The position numbers and the translations under genes are program-made. The notes below the pieces were generated by a model. That model was not told the DNA's origin. It was given only the letters and a program-made list of their open reading frames with translations, and did not search any database. This document shows, in pieces, positions 7,867 through 16,715 of a DNA stretch of 64,000 nt. Source of the DNA: Halomonas getboli (lineage in GTDB: Bacteria > Pseudomonadota > Gammaproteobacteria > Pseudomonadales > Halomonadaceae). Where the stretch lies: assembly GCF_023094245.1 (NCBI RefSeq), contig NZ_JALMEW010000003.1:124001-188000 (forward strand). The letters run 5' to 3'. Position 1 is the stretch's first letter. Each line of letters begins with the position of its first letter.

Positions 7867-8703
7867 ATGTCGCTGTTCATTGCTCGCCACCGCCACTCGC
7901 TGCGCGCCCTCGGCGCCGGCCTCGCCCTGGCGCTGGGCGTCGCCTTGCCGGCCCAGGCCGAGCCTGGCTCTCAACCCAAGGTGCGGATCTTCGCCGCCGC
8001 CTCGCTCACCGATGCCCTGAACAGCGCCATCGCGCGCTACGAGGAAGATCACGACGTCGACGTGGTGCCGGTCTATGCCTCCTCCTCCACGGCGGCGCGT
8101 CAGGTCGCCCGGGGGGCACCGGCCGACCTCTATTTCTCGGCCAACGAGCAGTGGATGGACTGGCTGGGCGAGCAGGGCATCACCCTGGGGAAGCGGGCCG
8201 ATCTGCTGAACAATCGCCTGGCACTGATCGCCGCCGACGACGAGCCCGAGACCTTCACGCCCGGCGACGGCACGCCGCTGAGCACGCTGCTGGGTGACGG
8301 CGAGCGCCTGGCGGTGGGCGATCCCGCTCATGTGCCGGCCGGCATCTATGCCAGGCAGGCGCTCGAGTCCCTCGGCGAGTGGGGCGCGCTGGCCCCGCGC
8401 CTGGCCCGGGCCGACAACGTGCGCGCCGCCCTGGCGCTGGTCGAGCGTGGCGAAACGCCGCTCGGCATCGTCTATCGCACCGATGCGCTGGCCAGTGATC
8501 GGGTGCACGAGCTGGGCCTGTTCCCGGCCGACAGCCACCCGGCGATCCGCTACCCGGTGGCGCTGATCGATCCGCCGGCCGATGACGCCGCCGAGGCCTT
8601 CCGCGCCTGGCTGGGCGGCGACGAGGCCCGGGCCATCTTCACCCGCTTCGGTTTCGAAGCCGCCGGCGCCGAGCCGGCCGCCGAAGACGGCGCCGAGGGC
8701 TAG
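7867..8703 (+). CDS. modA: molybdate ABC transporter periplasmic binding protein
   Basis: A 278-residue periplasmic solute-binding protein. A basic N-terminus and hydrophobic core (LGAGLALALGVALPAQA) with AQA at 29-31 form a Sec signal peptide. The mature protein begins with the ModA hallmark VRIFAAASLTDAL, followed by VVPVYASSSTAARQVARGAPADLYFSAN, which lines the oxyanion pocket. It delivers molybdate to ModB. The ATG at 7867 is chosen because it directly precedes the signal peptide and has a GGGG purine run 5-9 bases upstream; an earlier in-frame start would destroy the signal. It precedes modB by 3 bases. Confidence 0.95.
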   Translation: MSLFIARHRHSLRALGAGLALALGVALPAQAEPGSQPKVRIFAAASLTDALNSAIARYEEDHDVDVVPVYASSSTAARQVARGAPADLYFSANEQWMDWLGEQGITLGKRADLLNNRLALIAADDEPETFTPGDGTPLSTLLGDGERLAVGDPAHVPAGIYARQALESLGEWGALAPRLARADNVRAALALVERGETPLGIVYRTDALASDRVHELGLFPADSHPAIRYPVALIDPPADDAAEAFRAWLGGDEARAIFTRFGFEAAGAEPAAEDGAEG

Positions 8704-8706
8704 TCG

Positions 8707-9402
8707 ATGCTGTCGCCGTTGGAGGTCGAGGCCATCCTGATCAGCCTGCGCGTGGCGGGCATCGCGGTGGCCTGGATCCTGGTGCCGGGCATCGCCCTGG
8801 CGTGGCTGATGGCGCGCCACGAGTTCCGCGGCAAGGCGCTGCTCGACGGCGTGCTGCACCTGCCGCTGGTGCTGCCGCCGGTGGTGGTCGGCTACCTGCT
8901 GCTGCTGTCGCTGGGCCGTCAGGGCTGGCTGGGCCAGTGGCTGAACGAGTGGTTCGCCGTGAGCCTGCCCTTCACCTGGCAGGGCGCGGCGGTGGCCGGC
9001 GGGGTGATGGCCTTCCCGCTGCTGGTGCGCGCCGTGCGCCTGTCGCTGGAGGCGGTGGACGTCGACCTGGAAGCCGCGGCCAGCACCCTGGGCGCCGGCC
9101 GCCTGCGGGTGCTGTTCACCATCACCCTGCCGCTGGCGCTGCCGGGGCTTCTGACCGGCACCGTGCTGGCCTTCGCCCGGGCGCTGTCGGAGTTCGGCGC
9201 CACCATCACCTTCGCCGCCAACATTCCCGGTGAGACCCGCACCCTGCCGCTGGCGCTCTATACGCTGATCCAGACCCCCGGCCAGGAGGGCGCGGCGGCG
9301 CGGCTGTGCGCGCTGTCGGTGGTCATCGCCATGGTCTCGCTAATGGCTTCGGAGTGGCTGGCCCGCCGGGCCCGTCGTCGGCTTCGCCAGCGGGATGGAT
9401 GA
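8707..9402 (+). CDS. modB: molybdate ABC transporter permease
   Basis: A 231-residue inner-membrane permease with five or six predicted transmembrane helices. The conserved cytoplasmic EAA loop that contacts the ATPase is visible as EAAASTLGAGRLRVLFTITL, and the ModB-typical ARALSEFGATITFAANIPGETRTLPLALY follows. It forms the membrane channel with ModA as donor and ModC as motor. The start lies 3 bases after the modA stop, consistent with one operon. Unusually, about 250 bases holding a copy of the dispersed structured repeat separate it from modC; see the separate entry. Confidence 0.95.
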   Translation: MLSPLEVEAILISLRVAGIAVAWILVPGIALAWLMARHEFRGKALLDGVLHLPLVLPPVVVGYLLLLSLGRQGWLGQWLNEWFAVSLPFTWQGAAVAGGVMAFPLLVRAVRLSLEAVDVDLEAAASTLGAGRLRVLFTITLPLALPGLLTGTVLAFARALSEFGATITFAANIPGETRTLPLALYTLIQTPGQEGAAARLCALSVVIAMVSLMASEWLARRARRRLRQRDG

Positions 9403-9429
9403 AGGACAGCCTGCGCAGCGATGAGCCAT

Positions 9430-9604
9430 TCCGGCGCCGAGTCGAGCGAGGGCGCTATGAACCCTTCCATGGGCGCTACTTTGGCCCTGCGGCGCTCTCG
9501 CGTCCGGCTTCGCTTGCAGGACCGGTGCTGGCCATCCATGGCCAGCCCGTTCGGCGAGGGTCGCCTCACCCATGGCCAAAAACCCCTCGCTCTGACTCGT
9601 CCCG
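9430..9604 (+). repeat. dispersed structured intergenic repeat, copy B (inside the mod operon)
   Basis: The core at 9446-9591 is about 95% identical to 1887-2032. The closing stem is the best of the four copies: cgagtcgagcgaggg (9438-9452) pairs with ccctcgctc plus gactcg (9584-9599), 15 pairs with one bulged base. The stem differs in sequence from that of copy A but keeps its own complementarity. The internal tggcca/tggcca hairpin is conserved. It lies 3' of modB in the sense direction and before modC, so it would be part of the modABC transcript. Confidence 0.9.
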
Positions 9605-9650
9605 GGCGCTCATCAAGGCCCGAATGGGTAAGGAGTCTTGAGAGGATGCC

Positions 9651-10793
9651 ATGTCATATGTGACCGCCGCCCATGACGGCGCCGCCGACGCGCGCTCGGC
9701 CCTGACCCTGGACGTCGAGCAGCGCCTCGGCGAGTTCTCGCTGTCGGCGTCGCTGGCGCTGCCCGCCAGCGGCGTCACCGCGCTGTTCGGCCCCTCGGGC
9801 AGCGGCAAGACCAGCCTGCTCAGGATGATCGCCGGGCTCGATGCGCCGCACCGCGGGGCGATCCGCCTTGGCGACGAGACGCTGGTGGATACCGCGCGTG
9901 GCGTTCGGCTGCCGCCGCATCGGCGCCGCCTGGGCGTGGTATTTCAGGAGCCGCGGCTGTTTCCCCACTACCGGGTGCGCGGCAATCTTACCTACGGCAT
10001 GCGTGACGCCGGGCACGAGCGCTTCGATGCCGTGGTCGAGCTGCTCGGCATCGGCGCGCTGCTGGAGCGTTTCCCGGCCACGCTGTCCGGCGGCGAGGCG
10101 CGCCGGGTGGCGATCGGCCGGGCGCTGCTCAGCGAGCCGCGGCTGTTGCTGATGGACGAGCCGCTGACCGGGCTCGACGGTGCCCGCAAGCAGGAGCTCT
10201 TGGACTACATCGCGCGGCTGGCCGGCGACATCGACATTCCCATCGTCTACGTCAGCCACGATCCCGACGAGCTGACCGCCATCGCCGACCATCTGGTGCT
10301 GCTCGAGCAGGGGCGGGTGGTCGCCGATGGCCCGCTGGAGGCGCTGCTGCAGCGTTTCGAGCTCACCGAGCGGCTGGGCGGCTTCGATGCCGCGACCCTG
10401 GTCACGGCGACGGTGGAGGAACACGACCCGCACTATGCGCTCAGCCGGCTGCGCCTGGCCGACGGTCAGTGGCTGACGCTGCCCGCGGTGGACGCCGCGC
10501 CCGGCACGCGGCTGCGGCTGCGCATCCCGGTGCGCGAGGTGGCGCTGGCCTTGGACGAACCCGGCGCCATCAGCTATCGCAATCGTCTTCGTGCGACGGT
10601 CGAGGAGATCGGCCCGTCACGACCGGGGCAGACTGCCGTGGAGCTGCGCCTGCGGCTCGGTGAGAAGGGGATCGACGAGCAGAGGCTGCGCGCGCGGCTG
10701 ACCCGCAAGTCCCTCGACGAGATGGGGCTGAAGCCAGGCATGTCGGTTGTCGCCCTGGTGCGCAGCGTGGCCTTCGATACCCGACACTCCTAG
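9651..10793 (+). CDS. modC: molybdate ABC transporter ATP-binding protein
   Basis: A 380-residue ATPase. Walker A GPSGSGKT (47-54), the Q-loop (VVFQEPRLFPHYRVRGNL), the ABC signature LSGGE (145-149) and Walker B LLLMDE (165-170) are all intact. The last ~90 residues form the C-terminal TOBE/Mop domain usual for ModC, which in E. coli-like systems contributes to regulation by molybdate. The ATG at 9651 has a GAGAGG Shine-Dalgarno. Its TAG shares the tetramer CTAG (10790-10793) with the stop of the convergent dehydratase gene. Separation from modB by a structured repeat may lower or uncouple its expression; that is inference. Confidence 0.95.
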   Translation: MSYVTAAHDGAADARSALTLDVEQRLGEFSLSASLALPASGVTALFGPSGSGKTSLLRMIAGLDAPHRGAIRLGDETLVDTARGVRLPPHRRRLGVVFQEPRLFPHYRVRGNLTYGMRDAGHERFDAVVELLGIGALLERFPATLSGGEARRVAIGRALLSEPRLLLMDEPLTGLDGARKQELLDYIARLAGDIDIPIVYVSHDPDELTAIADHLVLLEQGRVVADGPLEALLQRFELTERLGGFDAATLVTATVEEHDPHYALSRLRLADGQWLTLPAVDAAPGTRLRLRIPVREVALALDEPGAISYRNRLRATVEEIGPSRPGQTAVELRLRLGEKGIDEQRLRARLTRKSLDEMGLKPGMSVVALVRSVAFDTRHS

Positions 10794-11983
10794 AAACACG
10801 TCTCCCAGGTGTCGACGACGTTCAGGCCGTCGTCGACGAGGTGGATCAGTCGCCACTTGTCGAAGGTCAGGCAGGGGTGAGAGGCGCCGAAGGCGACCAC
10901 GTCGCCTACGCGCACGTCGCCGGCATCTTCGGGCAGGGCGACGAAGGTGTGCTGATCCATCTGCCTGGTGACTTCCCAGCCCTCCACCGACAGCGGCGCC
11001 TCGACGCGGCCGTCTTCTCGATATCGCGCGAGCGGCTCGGGGAGGCGGTCGCCGCCGATGTCGCGCTTGCCCAGCGCCACGATGGCGAGCCCCGGCTCCG
11101 GAAGCGACTGCACCTGGGCATAGACCGCGAGCGCCGGGCGCAGGCCTTCGTGCAGGTCCGGACGGCGCGCCAGCACGCCGCGCTGGGCCTCGCGGTAGAG
11201 GCCATGGTCGTGCACCACGTAGCAGCCCGGGCGCAGCACCGGGGTGAAGCGGCCCTCGAGGCCGCCGTCGCGGAAGGCCCCGGCGATCAGGTCGTACCAG
11301 GCCGAGCCCGAGGCGGTGACGATCGGCGATGCGACGCCGAACAGCCCCTCGTCCGCCAGCCGGTGCAGGTTCTTCACCAGCCGCTCGCCGTAGGCACGCA
11401 CGGCCGCGGCCGGATCGTCGCCGTGGACCACGCCTTCGTAGCCCTCCAGGCCGGCCAGCGTCAGCCCCGGCCGGGCGGCGATGTCGCGGGCCAGCTCGAC
11501 GCCTTGCTTGTCGTCTCGGCAGCCGCATCGTCCGCCGACCACGCCCACCTCGATCAGCACCGGCAGCGTCAGGCCGGCCGCCTCGAAGAACTCGCCCAGC
11601 TCGGCCACGTTGTCGTGGCCGTCCACGGTCACGTAGAGCTCGGCGCCGGCGCGCATCAGCGCGACGGCGATCGCCATGTTGGCGCGGCCGACCAGCTGGT
11701 TGGCCAGCAGCAGCCGCGTGGCGCCCTCGGCGAAGGCGGCGCGGCACTGGGGCAGGGTGGCCAGCGTGATGCCCCAGGCGCCGGCCTCGAGCTGGCGGCG
11801 AAACAGCGCCGGGGTCATGGTGGTCTTGCCGTGGGGCGCCAGCCGCGCGCCGTGGCGCTCGGCGAAGGCCTGCATCCAGGCCAGGTTGTGGGCCAGCGGT
11901 GCCTCGTGGATGACGGCGGCGGGCAGGCTGACGTCGGCCAGCAGGTCGCGGCCGGTCTCCAGGGTGCCCTTGTGATGGGTCAT
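10790..11983 (-). CDS. PLP-dependent D-serine dehydratase / D-threonine aldolase-like enzyme
   Basis: A 397-residue fold-type III (alanine racemase-like) PLP enzyme. The Schiff-base lysine lies in RLAPHGKTTMTP (Lys53), and residues LPVLIEVGVVGGRCGCRDD line the barrel. Near the C-terminus FGASHPCLTFDKW supplies His369 and Cys371, matching the zinc-binding His-x-Cys pair of eukaryotic-type D-serine dehydratases. The family includes D-serine dehydratase, D-threonine aldolase and enzymes annotated as amino acid deaminase, so the exact substrate is open. The start overlaps the end of the upstream antiporter gene (ATG at 11981-11983 within TCATG on the plus strand), giving an ATGA-type coupling. 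Confidence 0.8.
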   Translation of the reverse strand: MTHHKGTLETGRDLLADVSLPAAVIHEAPLAHNLAWMQAFAERHGARLAPHGKTTMTPALFRRQLEAGAWGITLATLPQCRAAFAEGATRLLLANQLVGRANMAIAVALMRAGAELYVTVDGHDNVAELGEFFEAAGLTLPVLIEVGVVGGRCGCRDDKQGVELARDIAARPGLTLAGLEGYEGVVHGDDPAAAVRAYGERLVKNLHRLADEGLFGVASPIVTASGSAWYDLIAGAFRDGGLEGRFTPVLRPGCYVVHDHGLYREAQRGVLARRPDLHEGLRPALAVYAQVQSLPEPGLAIVALGKRDIGGDRLPEPLARYREDGRVEAPLSVEGWEVTRQMDQHTFVALPEDAGDVRVGDVVAFGASHPCLTFDKWRLIHLVDDGLNVVDTWETCF

Positions 11984-13821
11984 GGGGTCTCCTGTCGCGT
12001 GTTGCCGCGCCGCTCCGGTGGACGCTCGGGCGCGGTGGTGGCGATGTCCTCGTCGGCCTCGAACAGCTCCTCGAGCTCTCGGGCGGCCTGCTGGATGGTC
12101 TGGATCTGCTCGCGCTTGTTGCCGAATACCTCCAGCTGGCGCTCCAGGGCGCGCTCGTCGTGGGGGCGGAAGGTCTCCACGGTGTGACTGGCCTGGTCGC
12201 GGGAGATGCCGACGCCGACCAGCACCTCGCGGGTTAGCTCCAGGCTCGCCGGCAGCAGCTCGCGGATGATGTAGGTGACCTCGGCGCGCATCAGCAGCTG
12301 GGCGTGGTAGCGATCCCGGGCCCTGGCGTAGACGCGCAGGTGCGGGAAGCGCCGCTTGACCCGCTGGACGATGCGCATCGAGGTCTCGATGTCGCCGATC
12401 GCCACCACCATCACCCGGGCCTTGTCGGCGCCGGCGGCCTCCAGCAGGTCGATGCGCGAGGCGTCGCCGAAGTAGATGTCGTTGCCGTAGCGGCGCACCA
12501 CGTCGACGTGCTCGGCGTTGCTGTCGAGCACCGTGTAGGGAATCTTCAGCCCCTGCAGGATGCGGCCCATGATCTGCCCGAAGCGCCCGAAGCCGGCGAT
12601 GATGATCTGCGGCCCGATGGGCGGCGGGCGGTCGTAGTCGCGGCGCGGCCTGTCGGCCTTGAGCAGCGGCCGGATCAGCCGCGCGTGGAGCAGGAACAGC
12701 ACCGGCGTGGCGGCCATGGACAGCGACACCACCAGCACCAGCAGGCCGACCAGCGAGGCGTCGAGCAGGCCGGCGGCGCCCGCCGCGGTGAGCAGCACGA
12801 AGCCGAACTCGCCGCCCTGTGAGAGCAGCGCGCCGAGGTTCAGCGCGGTCTTCCAGTCGCGGCGGTAGAGCCGCGCGGCGAGGGTCATGGCGAGCCACTT
12901 GGCGGCCAGCAGGCCGGCGGCGAGGCCCAGCGCCAGGCCGGGCTTCTCCGCCAGCAGGCCGATCTGGGCGGTCATGCCCACCGCCATGAAGAACAGCCCC
13001 AGCAGCAGGCCGCGGAACGGCTCGATGTCGGCCTCGATGCTGTGGCGGTATTCGGAGTCGGCCAGCAGCACCCCGGCGATGAAGGCGCCGAGGGCCATCG
13101 ACAGCCCGGCCAGTTCCATCAGCAGGGCGGCGCCGAACACCACCAGCAGCGCCGTGCCGGCGAACACCTCGCGGCTGCGGGTGCCGGCGGCGAAGCGGAA
13201 CAGCGGGCGCAGCAGATAGCGGCCGCCGACGATCAGCCCGGCGAAGGCGCCCGCGGCGATCAGAACCTGGCTTGCCAGGTGCCACCAGTCACCGCCCAGC
13301 GAGGCGCCGCCGGCCAGCAGCGGAATGGCCGCCAGCACCGGAATGGCGGCGATGTCCTGGAACAGCAGCAGGGCGAAGGCGTAGCGGCCGTGGCGGCTGG
13401 AAAGCTCGCCGCGTTCGCCCAGCAGCTGCAGCACCAGCGGCGTGGAGCACAGCCCCAGGCTGAAGCCGACCACCAGCGCCGCGGCGGGCGGAAGGCCCGC
13501 CAGCAGCGCCAGGCCGGTGAGCAGCGCCGTGGTGACGGCCACCTGCAGGCTGCCGAAGTGGAACACCGCCTTGCGCATCAGCCGGAGGCGGGCCGGCTTG
13601 AGTTCCAGCCCGATCACGAACAGCAGGAACACGATGCCGACCTGGGAGAACTGCAGCACGGCGTCGGCGTCCGGCACCAGGCCCAGCGCCGAAGGGCCGA
13701 TCACCACGCCGGCGACCAGATAGCCGAGCACCTCGCCGAGCCCCAGTCGCTTGACCAGCGGCACGATCAGCACCGCTGCAACGAGGAAGATCAGGACGTT
13801 GTAGAGCAGGGCGATGGCCAC
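11980..13821 (-). CDS. CPA2 cation:proton antiporter with RCK (TrkA-N) domain, KefB/KefC-like
   Basis: A 613-residue inner-membrane protein. Residues ~1-380 form about a dozen transmembrane helices of the Na+/H+ exchanger fold, with EVLGYLVAGVVIGPSALGL near the start and the QVGIVFLLFVIGLELKP segment typical of CPA2 transporters. From ~405 an RCK/TrkA-N domain follows (IIIAGFGRFGQIMG, a dinucleotide-binding loop). The tail is charged and helical. The layout is that of glutathione-gated K+ efflux systems KefB/KefC, but glutathione gating cannot be inferred from sequence. In a halophile a role in K+/H+ balance is plausible. The stop overlaps the start of the PLP enzyme gene by four bases. Confidence 0.85.
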   Translation of the reverse strand: MAIALLYNVLIFLVAAVLIVPLVKRLGLGEVLGYLVAGVVIGPSALGLVPDADAVLQFSQVGIVFLLFVIGLELKPARLRLMRKAVFHFGSLQVAVTTALLTGLALLAGLPPAAALVVGFSLGLCSTPLVLQLLGERGELSSRHGRYAFALLLFQDIAAIPVLAAIPLLAGGASLGGDWWHLASQVLIAAGAFAGLIVGGRYLLRPLFRFAAGTRSREVFAGTALLVVFGAALLMELAGLSMALGAFIAGVLLADSEYRHSIEADIEPFRGLLLGLFFMAVGMTAQIGLLAEKPGLALGLAAGLLAAKWLAMTLAARLYRRDWKTALNLGALLSQGGEFGFVLLTAAGAAGLLDASLVGLLVLVVSLSMAATPVLFLLHARLIRPLLKADRPRRDYDRPPPIGPQIIIAGFGRFGQIMGRILQGLKIPYTVLDSNAEHVDVVRRYGNDIYFGDASRIDLLEAAGADKARVMVVAIGDIETSMRIVQRVKRRFPHLRVYARARDRYHAQLLMRAEVTYIIRELLPASLELTREVLVGVGISRDQASHTVETFRPHDERALERQLEVFGNKREQIQTIQQAARELEELFEADEDIATTAPERPPERRGNTRQETP

Positions 13822-13919
13822 GTCGGGCTCCTTCGATGGCGGTTTGGTGGGGGCGGTTTCCTTTCTATCCTAACGCAGGCGCCCCGTTGGCAGGTCCGGC
13901 CACCGGCGTGTCGGGCGGC

Positions 13920-14153
13920 TCAGCGGCGGGATTCGGGCGGAGTATCGACCGGGGCATCGGACGGCTCGCCGCGGTCGCACTTCACGCAGGGCAGCGCCAG
14001 GCCCAGCCGCGAGCGGCGCCCGGCCTCGGTGGTTACCCAGGGGCGCTCGACCCAGGGCGGCTGGTGGCGCACGTGCTGATAGTGACCGCAGGCCAGCTCG
14101 GCGACCCAGTGGCCCTCGTCGTCGCGGTGATAGCCGACGATCGGCTGTTCCAT
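13920..14153 (-). CDS. DUF3565 domain small protein
   Basis: A 77-residue protein of the DUF3565 family, recognisable by GYHRDDEGHWVAELACGH and QHVRHQPPWVERPWV. Cys22, His24, Cys56 and Cys59 (ACGH and PCVKC) are spaced so that they could bind a zinc ion; this is inference. No function has been established for the family. It starts one base after the NUDIX hydrolase stop, so the two are very likely translated from a common mRNA. Confidence 0.8.
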   Translation of the reverse strand: MEQPIVGYHRDDEGHWVAELACGHYQHVRHQPPWVERPWVTTEAGRRSRLGLALPCVKCDRGEPSDAPVDTPPESRR

Positions 14154-14154
14154 C

Positions 14155-14559
14155 TCAGGCCTCGGTCAGGCCGGCGCGGGGCAGCACCTCGTCGCGGGTC
14201 AGCGGCGCCAGCGGCAGTGCCAGGGCCTCGACCGGCGTCACCCAGCGCAGCTCGGCGATCTCGGCGGCGGCCTTCAGCGGACCCGCGATCTCGGCGCGGA
14301 ACAGGTGGGCGCGCAGCCCGTGGCCGGGCTCGTTGGCGGCGGGGGCGCTGAACTCGCCCAGCGGCTCGAGGCGCGTCGGCGGCTGGCCGAGCTCCTCCTC
14401 GAGCTCCCGGGCCAGGGCCTCGGCGGGCGACTCGTCGGGCTCGATCTTGCCACCGGCCTGCATGAAGGCCTCGGTGCCGCGCTTGCGCACCAGCAGCAGG
14501 CGGCCCTCGGCGTCCTCGATCAGGGCGGCGGCGATATGCAGGACGGGCGTGTCATTCAT
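14155..14559 (-). CDS. NUDIX hydrolase
   Basis: A 134-residue single-domain pyrophosphohydrolase. The Nudix box runs G-G-K-I-E-P-D-E ... R-E-L-E-E-E-L-G-Q, matching GX5EX7REUXEEXGU except for Gln in the last hydrophobic position. The MutT-like N-terminal strand (VLHIAAALIEDAEGRLLLVRKRG) suggests a nucleotide-type substrate, but the specificity cannot be read from sequence. It is the first gene of a two-gene unit with the DUF3565 gene. The terminator of the upstream TonB receptor gene separates the two transcripts. Confidence 0.88.
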   Translation of the reverse strand: MNDTPVLHIAAALIEDAEGRLLLVRKRGTEAFMQAGGKIEPDESPAEALARELEEELGQPPTRLEPLGEFSAPAANEPGHGLRAHLFRAEIAGPLKAAAEIAELRWVTPVEALALPLAPLTRDEVLPRAGLTEA

Positions 14560-14584
14560 CGGGGCAGGCTCCTGGAAACGACGC

Positions 14585-14608
14585 GGGGCCGCCCCTTTAG
14601 GCGGCCCC
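14585..14608 (-). terminator. hairpin terminator of the TonB receptor gene
   Basis: A perfect 9-bp stem ggggccgcc/ggcggcccc with a 6-base loop lies 22 bases beyond the receptor stop on the minus strand. The following T-tract is weak. Confidence 0.75.
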
Positions 14609-14630
14609 GAGAGAGGCGGGAAGACGCGGC

Positions 14631-16685
14631 CTAGAACGCCAGCTCCACGCCGGCATAGACGCTGCGGTCCGGCGCTGTGGAGAAGTAGCGTCCGCGCTGA
14701 TCGTTGATGACGATGTTGTCGAAATGCTCGCGATCGAACAGGTTCTGCACGCCCACGTAGGCCTTGAGCAGGGTGTCGCCGCCGAGCCGCCAGCCGTCGC
14801 CGGCGCGCAGGTTGGCCAACCAGACGTCGTCGACCTTCACGCTGTTGGCGTCGTCGGTGAACATCGAGCCCACGTAGCGGGTCTCCAGGGTGGCGAAGCG
14901 CTCCCCGAGGCCCTGCCAGGTCAGCTGGTTGATCCAGGTGCGCTCGGGCAGGCCCGGGATGCGGTTGTTGGCGAAGTCATTACCGTCGCCGTCCTCGTAG
15001 TCCTGGAACTCGTAGCGTGCCATTGTCAGGGCACTGTCGAGGCGCCAGTCCTCGGCGAACTGCCAGCCCAGGGCCACTTCCAGGCCGTCCTGGCGGCTGC
15101 GTCCGGCGTTGCGATAGAAGTCGCGTCCGGCGTCATCACGATAGGCGATCAGCGAGTCGCGCACGCGGGTCGAGAACAGCGCCACGTCGTAGTCGAGCCC
15201 GGCGTCGACGAAGGTGCCGCGCAGGCCGATCTCGCGGTTCCAGGCCTTCTGCGGCTCGATGTCCGGATTGAAGCCGCCGACACGGGCCGGGTTGGCGAAC
15301 TCGGTGAAGGTCGGCGTCTCGTAGGCGGTGCCGGTCGAGAGGTAGGCCTGGTGGTTGGGCAGATAGCGATAGCTCAGCCCGGCGCTGCCGCTCCACTGGT
15401 CGAAATCGCGATCGCCGCCGTTGTCGCCGTCGCTGAGGTAGTGGTCGTCGATCTCGAACTTGGTGTGGTCGAAGCGGGTGCCGAGCGACAGCGTCCACCG
15501 GTCGGTCAGGTCCAGGTCGCCCTGGGCGAAGACGCCGACCGAACTGGCGGTCTGGGTCTCGTCGGCGACGCGGCCCTGGTGGTCGCCGTCGATGGTGACG
15601 TCGTCGCGGTAGCGCTCGTCTTCCTGGCGTGCCAGGTCGACGCCGGTCACGTAGCTCAGCGGCAGGCCGCCGACGGTCAGCGACTGGCGGTACTCGGCGC
15701 TGCCGCCGTAGTAGTCACGATCGTAGGCGACGAAGCTGTCGCCGGCATAGGCCAGCTGCTGCTCGAAGTCGCGCTGCAGGTAGAAGCCGCGCAGGGTCAG
15801 TTCGCCGGGACCGGCGGCCCGGTCCTGGTACTCCAGGCCGAGCAGCTGCTGGTCGACCGACTGTCCTGCATCGATGCGAGTCGGTGAATAGAAGTTGCTG
15901 TCGATCGTGCCTTCGCGGTCCTCGCCGACGGCCTCGGCGGTCAGGCCGCCCGGGTCCTCGGAGCGCGGATTGTCGAGCAGGTTGACGATAGCGGTGATCG
16001 AGCGGTCGGCGTCCAGCTCGCGCTTGAGCTTGGCGTTGAGCTGGTACTTCTCGACCTCGCTGTGATCGCGATAGCCGTCCATGCCCAGCGCCGAGACGCT
16101 GATATGGTGCGACCAGGGGCCCTCGACGCCACCGTCGCTGAGGGCCAGCTTGCGGTAGCCGTCGCTGCCGCCCTCGACGCGGAGCCTGGTGCCCGGATCG
16201 CTCTCGCCGTCGGCGGTGGTGACGTCGATCACGCCGCCGGCGGCGTTGCCGTACTGCACCGCCGCCGGGCCGCGGATGACCTCGATGCGCCGGGCGCTGT
16301 CCAGATCGATGGCATCGAGCTGGGCCTGGCCGTCGGGCAGGGTGTAGGGAATGCCGTCGACGCGCACCGTGATGCCGCGCACGCCCCAGGGCGTGCGGGC
16401 GCCGAAGCCGCGGATCGACACCCGCTCGCCCTGGACGAAGTTGGCGCGGTTCTGGAAGTAGACGCCGGGCACGGTGGCCAGCGCGTCGGCGAGGCGCGTG
16501 CGCTGCTGTCCCTGGGCGATCTGCTCGTCTTCCACCACGGACACGGCGGCGGGCGTGGCGTAGAGCTCACGCTCGAGCCGCGGGGCGCTGACCGTCAGCG
16601 GCTCGAGCGTGAGCTCGTCGGCCTGAGCGGCGGCGGGCAGCAGCAGCAGAGGCGTCATCAGGGGGGCGAGTGACCGTCGGGGCAT
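14631..16685 (-). CDS. TonB-dependent outer membrane receptor (YncD/PqqU-like)
   Basis: A 684-residue outer-membrane receptor. The signal peptide runs to about AAAQA (residues 18-22). A TonB-box-like LEPLTVSAP precedes the plug, whose conserved pieces are visible (SIRGFGARTPWGVRGITVRVDGIP and IEVIRGPAAVQYGNAAGGVIDVTT). The barrel follows and ends in Val-Glu-Leu-Ala-Phe, with the expected terminal aromatic residue. The 20-residue plug segment around GVRGITVRVDGIPYTLPDGQ resembles the YncD/PqqU subgroup (PQQ uptake in E. coli), but ligand assignment is tentative; a ferric siderophore is the alternative and is favoured by the Fur-like palindrome 30-50 bases upstream. It is monocistronic. Confidence 0.85.
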   Translation of the reverse strand: MPRRSLAPLMTPLLLLPAAAQADELTLEPLTVSAPRLERELYATPAAVSVVEDEQIAQGQQRTRLADALATVPGVYFQNRANFVQGERVSIRGFGARTPWGVRGITVRVDGIPYTLPDGQAQLDAIDLDSARRIEVIRGPAAVQYGNAAGGVIDVTTADGESDPGTRLRVEGGSDGYRKLALSDGGVEGPWSHHISVSALGMDGYRDHSEVEKYQLNAKLKRELDADRSITAIVNLLDNPRSEDPGGLTAEAVGEDREGTIDSNFYSPTRIDAGQSVDQQLLGLEYQDRAAGPGELTLRGFYLQRDFEQQLAYAGDSFVAYDRDYYGGSAEYRQSLTVGGLPLSYVTGVDLARQEDERYRDDVTIDGDHQGRVADETQTASSVGVFAQGDLDLTDRWTLSLGTRFDHTKFEIDDHYLSDGDNGGDRDFDQWSGSAGLSYRYLPNHQAYLSTGTAYETPTFTEFANPARVGGFNPDIEPQKAWNREIGLRGTFVDAGLDYDVALFSTRVRDSLIAYRDDAGRDFYRNAGRSRQDGLEVALGWQFAEDWRLDSALTMARYEFQDYEDGDGNDFANNRIPGLPERTWINQLTWQGLGERFATLETRYVGSMFTDDANSVKVDDVWLANLRAGDGWRLGGDTLLKAYVGVQNLFDREHFDNIVINDQRGRYFSTAPDRSVYAGVELAF

Positions 16686-16715
16686 GGGGCGTCGAATCTC
16701 CGAAGCGAAAAAACA

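Noticed and set aside
10790..13285. 831-residue reading joining part of the antiporter region to the PLP enzyme
   Set aside because: Upstream of 11983 this frame is arginine-rich nonsense relative to the antiporter frame. The real PLP enzyme starts at 11983.
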